42,364 bases of DNA from Desulfobacteraceae bacterium (GTDB taxonomy: Bacteria > Desulfobacterota > Desulfobacteria > Desulfobacterales > Desulfosalsimonadaceae): contig QZJS01000073.1 of assembly GCA_003597945.1 (NCBI GenBank), positions 1 through 42,364 on the forward strand, written 5' to 3'. The notes under the pieces were generated by a model. It saw only the letters and a list, made by a program, of their open reading frames with translations, was not told the DNA's origin and did not search any database. Numbering within the stretch: the first letter of the stretch is position 1; every line of letters begins with the position of its first letter. Of this stretch, positions 42,180 through 42,364 are shown piece by piece. A program made the translations under genes and the position numbers.

Positions 42180-42364
42180 AGAAACTTCCGGTAATAATTT
42201 AGTTTGGCGCCGGGACTTCCGCGCGATAACGCCGGGTTACTGATCCAGACGGATGGGGGAAATGTTTAGAAGCCATTTCAAAACCCCATCTGAGGCCCGA
42301 TGGCTGCGTTGCAGGCCGCTTCAAAATGCTCACATATTATCGAATATGCTCCGCTTTTTCATTG
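42180..42364. other. Intergenic end of window, possible repeat element
   Basis: No gene is recognised. It holds a direct repeat CGCCGGG (42209-42215 and about 42231-42237) with a GC-rich interior, and a small hairpin CATATT-ATCG-AATATG near 42333-42348 at the end. The even, gene-like base use of 42250-42364 without a start suggests either the edge of a decayed gene or a dispersed repeat; I cannot tell which. Confidence 0.3.

Overview
The window looks like a chromosomal segment of a Desulfobacterota (deltaproteobacterial) organism, probably near Desulfobacterales. That placement is an inference from the gene families: an exosortase/PEP-CTERM exopolysaccharide locus, two sigma-54 enhancer-binding proteins, a GEMM-I (cyclic-dinucleotide) riboswitch and MopE-like Cys/Asp-rich repeats. 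Nearly everything serves the making, export or surface display of one extracellular polysaccharide and its associated secreted proteins.

Layout. (1) Positions 1-6589, plus strand: an imperfect hairpin element, a glutamine-dependent amidotransferase of the asparagine synthase type, a NadE-like amide synthase, a receiver-DUF4388-ATPase fusion, and a GAF-type sigma-54 activator. (2) Positions 6590-7189: a 600-bp control region holding palindromes, a consensus -24/-12 promoter, a GEMM-I riboswitch and a helix that can mask the ribosome binding site. It drives a 951-residue secreted multidomain protein (FN3, MopE-like repeats, DNRLRE-like) and is followed by a secreted jelly-roll (polysaccharide lyase/lectin-like) protein. 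(3) Positions 11223-11440: the meeting point of two convergent gene blocks, with a strong hairpin. (4) Positions 11441-34039, minus strand: about twenty genes. They include glycosyltransferases, CapA and CapK-like proteins, two NodB-like deacetylases plus a truncated duplicate, a Wzy/O-ligase-like polymerase, acetyltransferases, a kinase-like fusion, a Wzx flippase, an SGNH-like hydrolase, exosortase, EpsI, a YdcF-like protein, an FN3 protein and an acyl-CoA ligase. (5) Positions 34110-34850: a PEP-CTERM protein gene with its own sigma-54-type promoter and a textbook terminator. (6) Positions 35217-42076, minus strand: the core machinery in transcription order is Wza-like export protein, Wzz-like chain-length protein, tyrosine autokinase, initiating sugar-phosphate transferase, PAS-type sigma-54 activator and PilZ protein.

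How they work together. The initiating transferase loads a sugar phosphate on undecaprenyl phosphate. The glycosyltransferases extend the unit, acetyl- and acyl-modifying enzymes and deacetylases decorate it, Wzx flips it, the Wzy-like protein polymerises it, and the Wzz/kinase/Wza set controls length and export. Exosortase and EpsI process PEP-CTERM proteins that travel with the polymer. Two sigma-54 activators, a GEMM-I riboswitch and a PilZ protein indicate that sigma-54 and cyclic dinucleotides jointly control when the matrix is made.

The most striking local signal is the leader of the large secreted protein. A near-perfect sigma-54 promoter is followed by a riboswitch, and then by an 11-bp helix that sequesters the Shine-Dalgarno sequence. 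Also notable are a 39-codon decayed copy of a deacetylase 5' end, a receiver/DUF4388/ATPase fusion, a tyrosine autokinase with an altered Walker A motif, and a methyltransferase-like/kinase fusion. All family calls were made by reading motifs; no database search was run.
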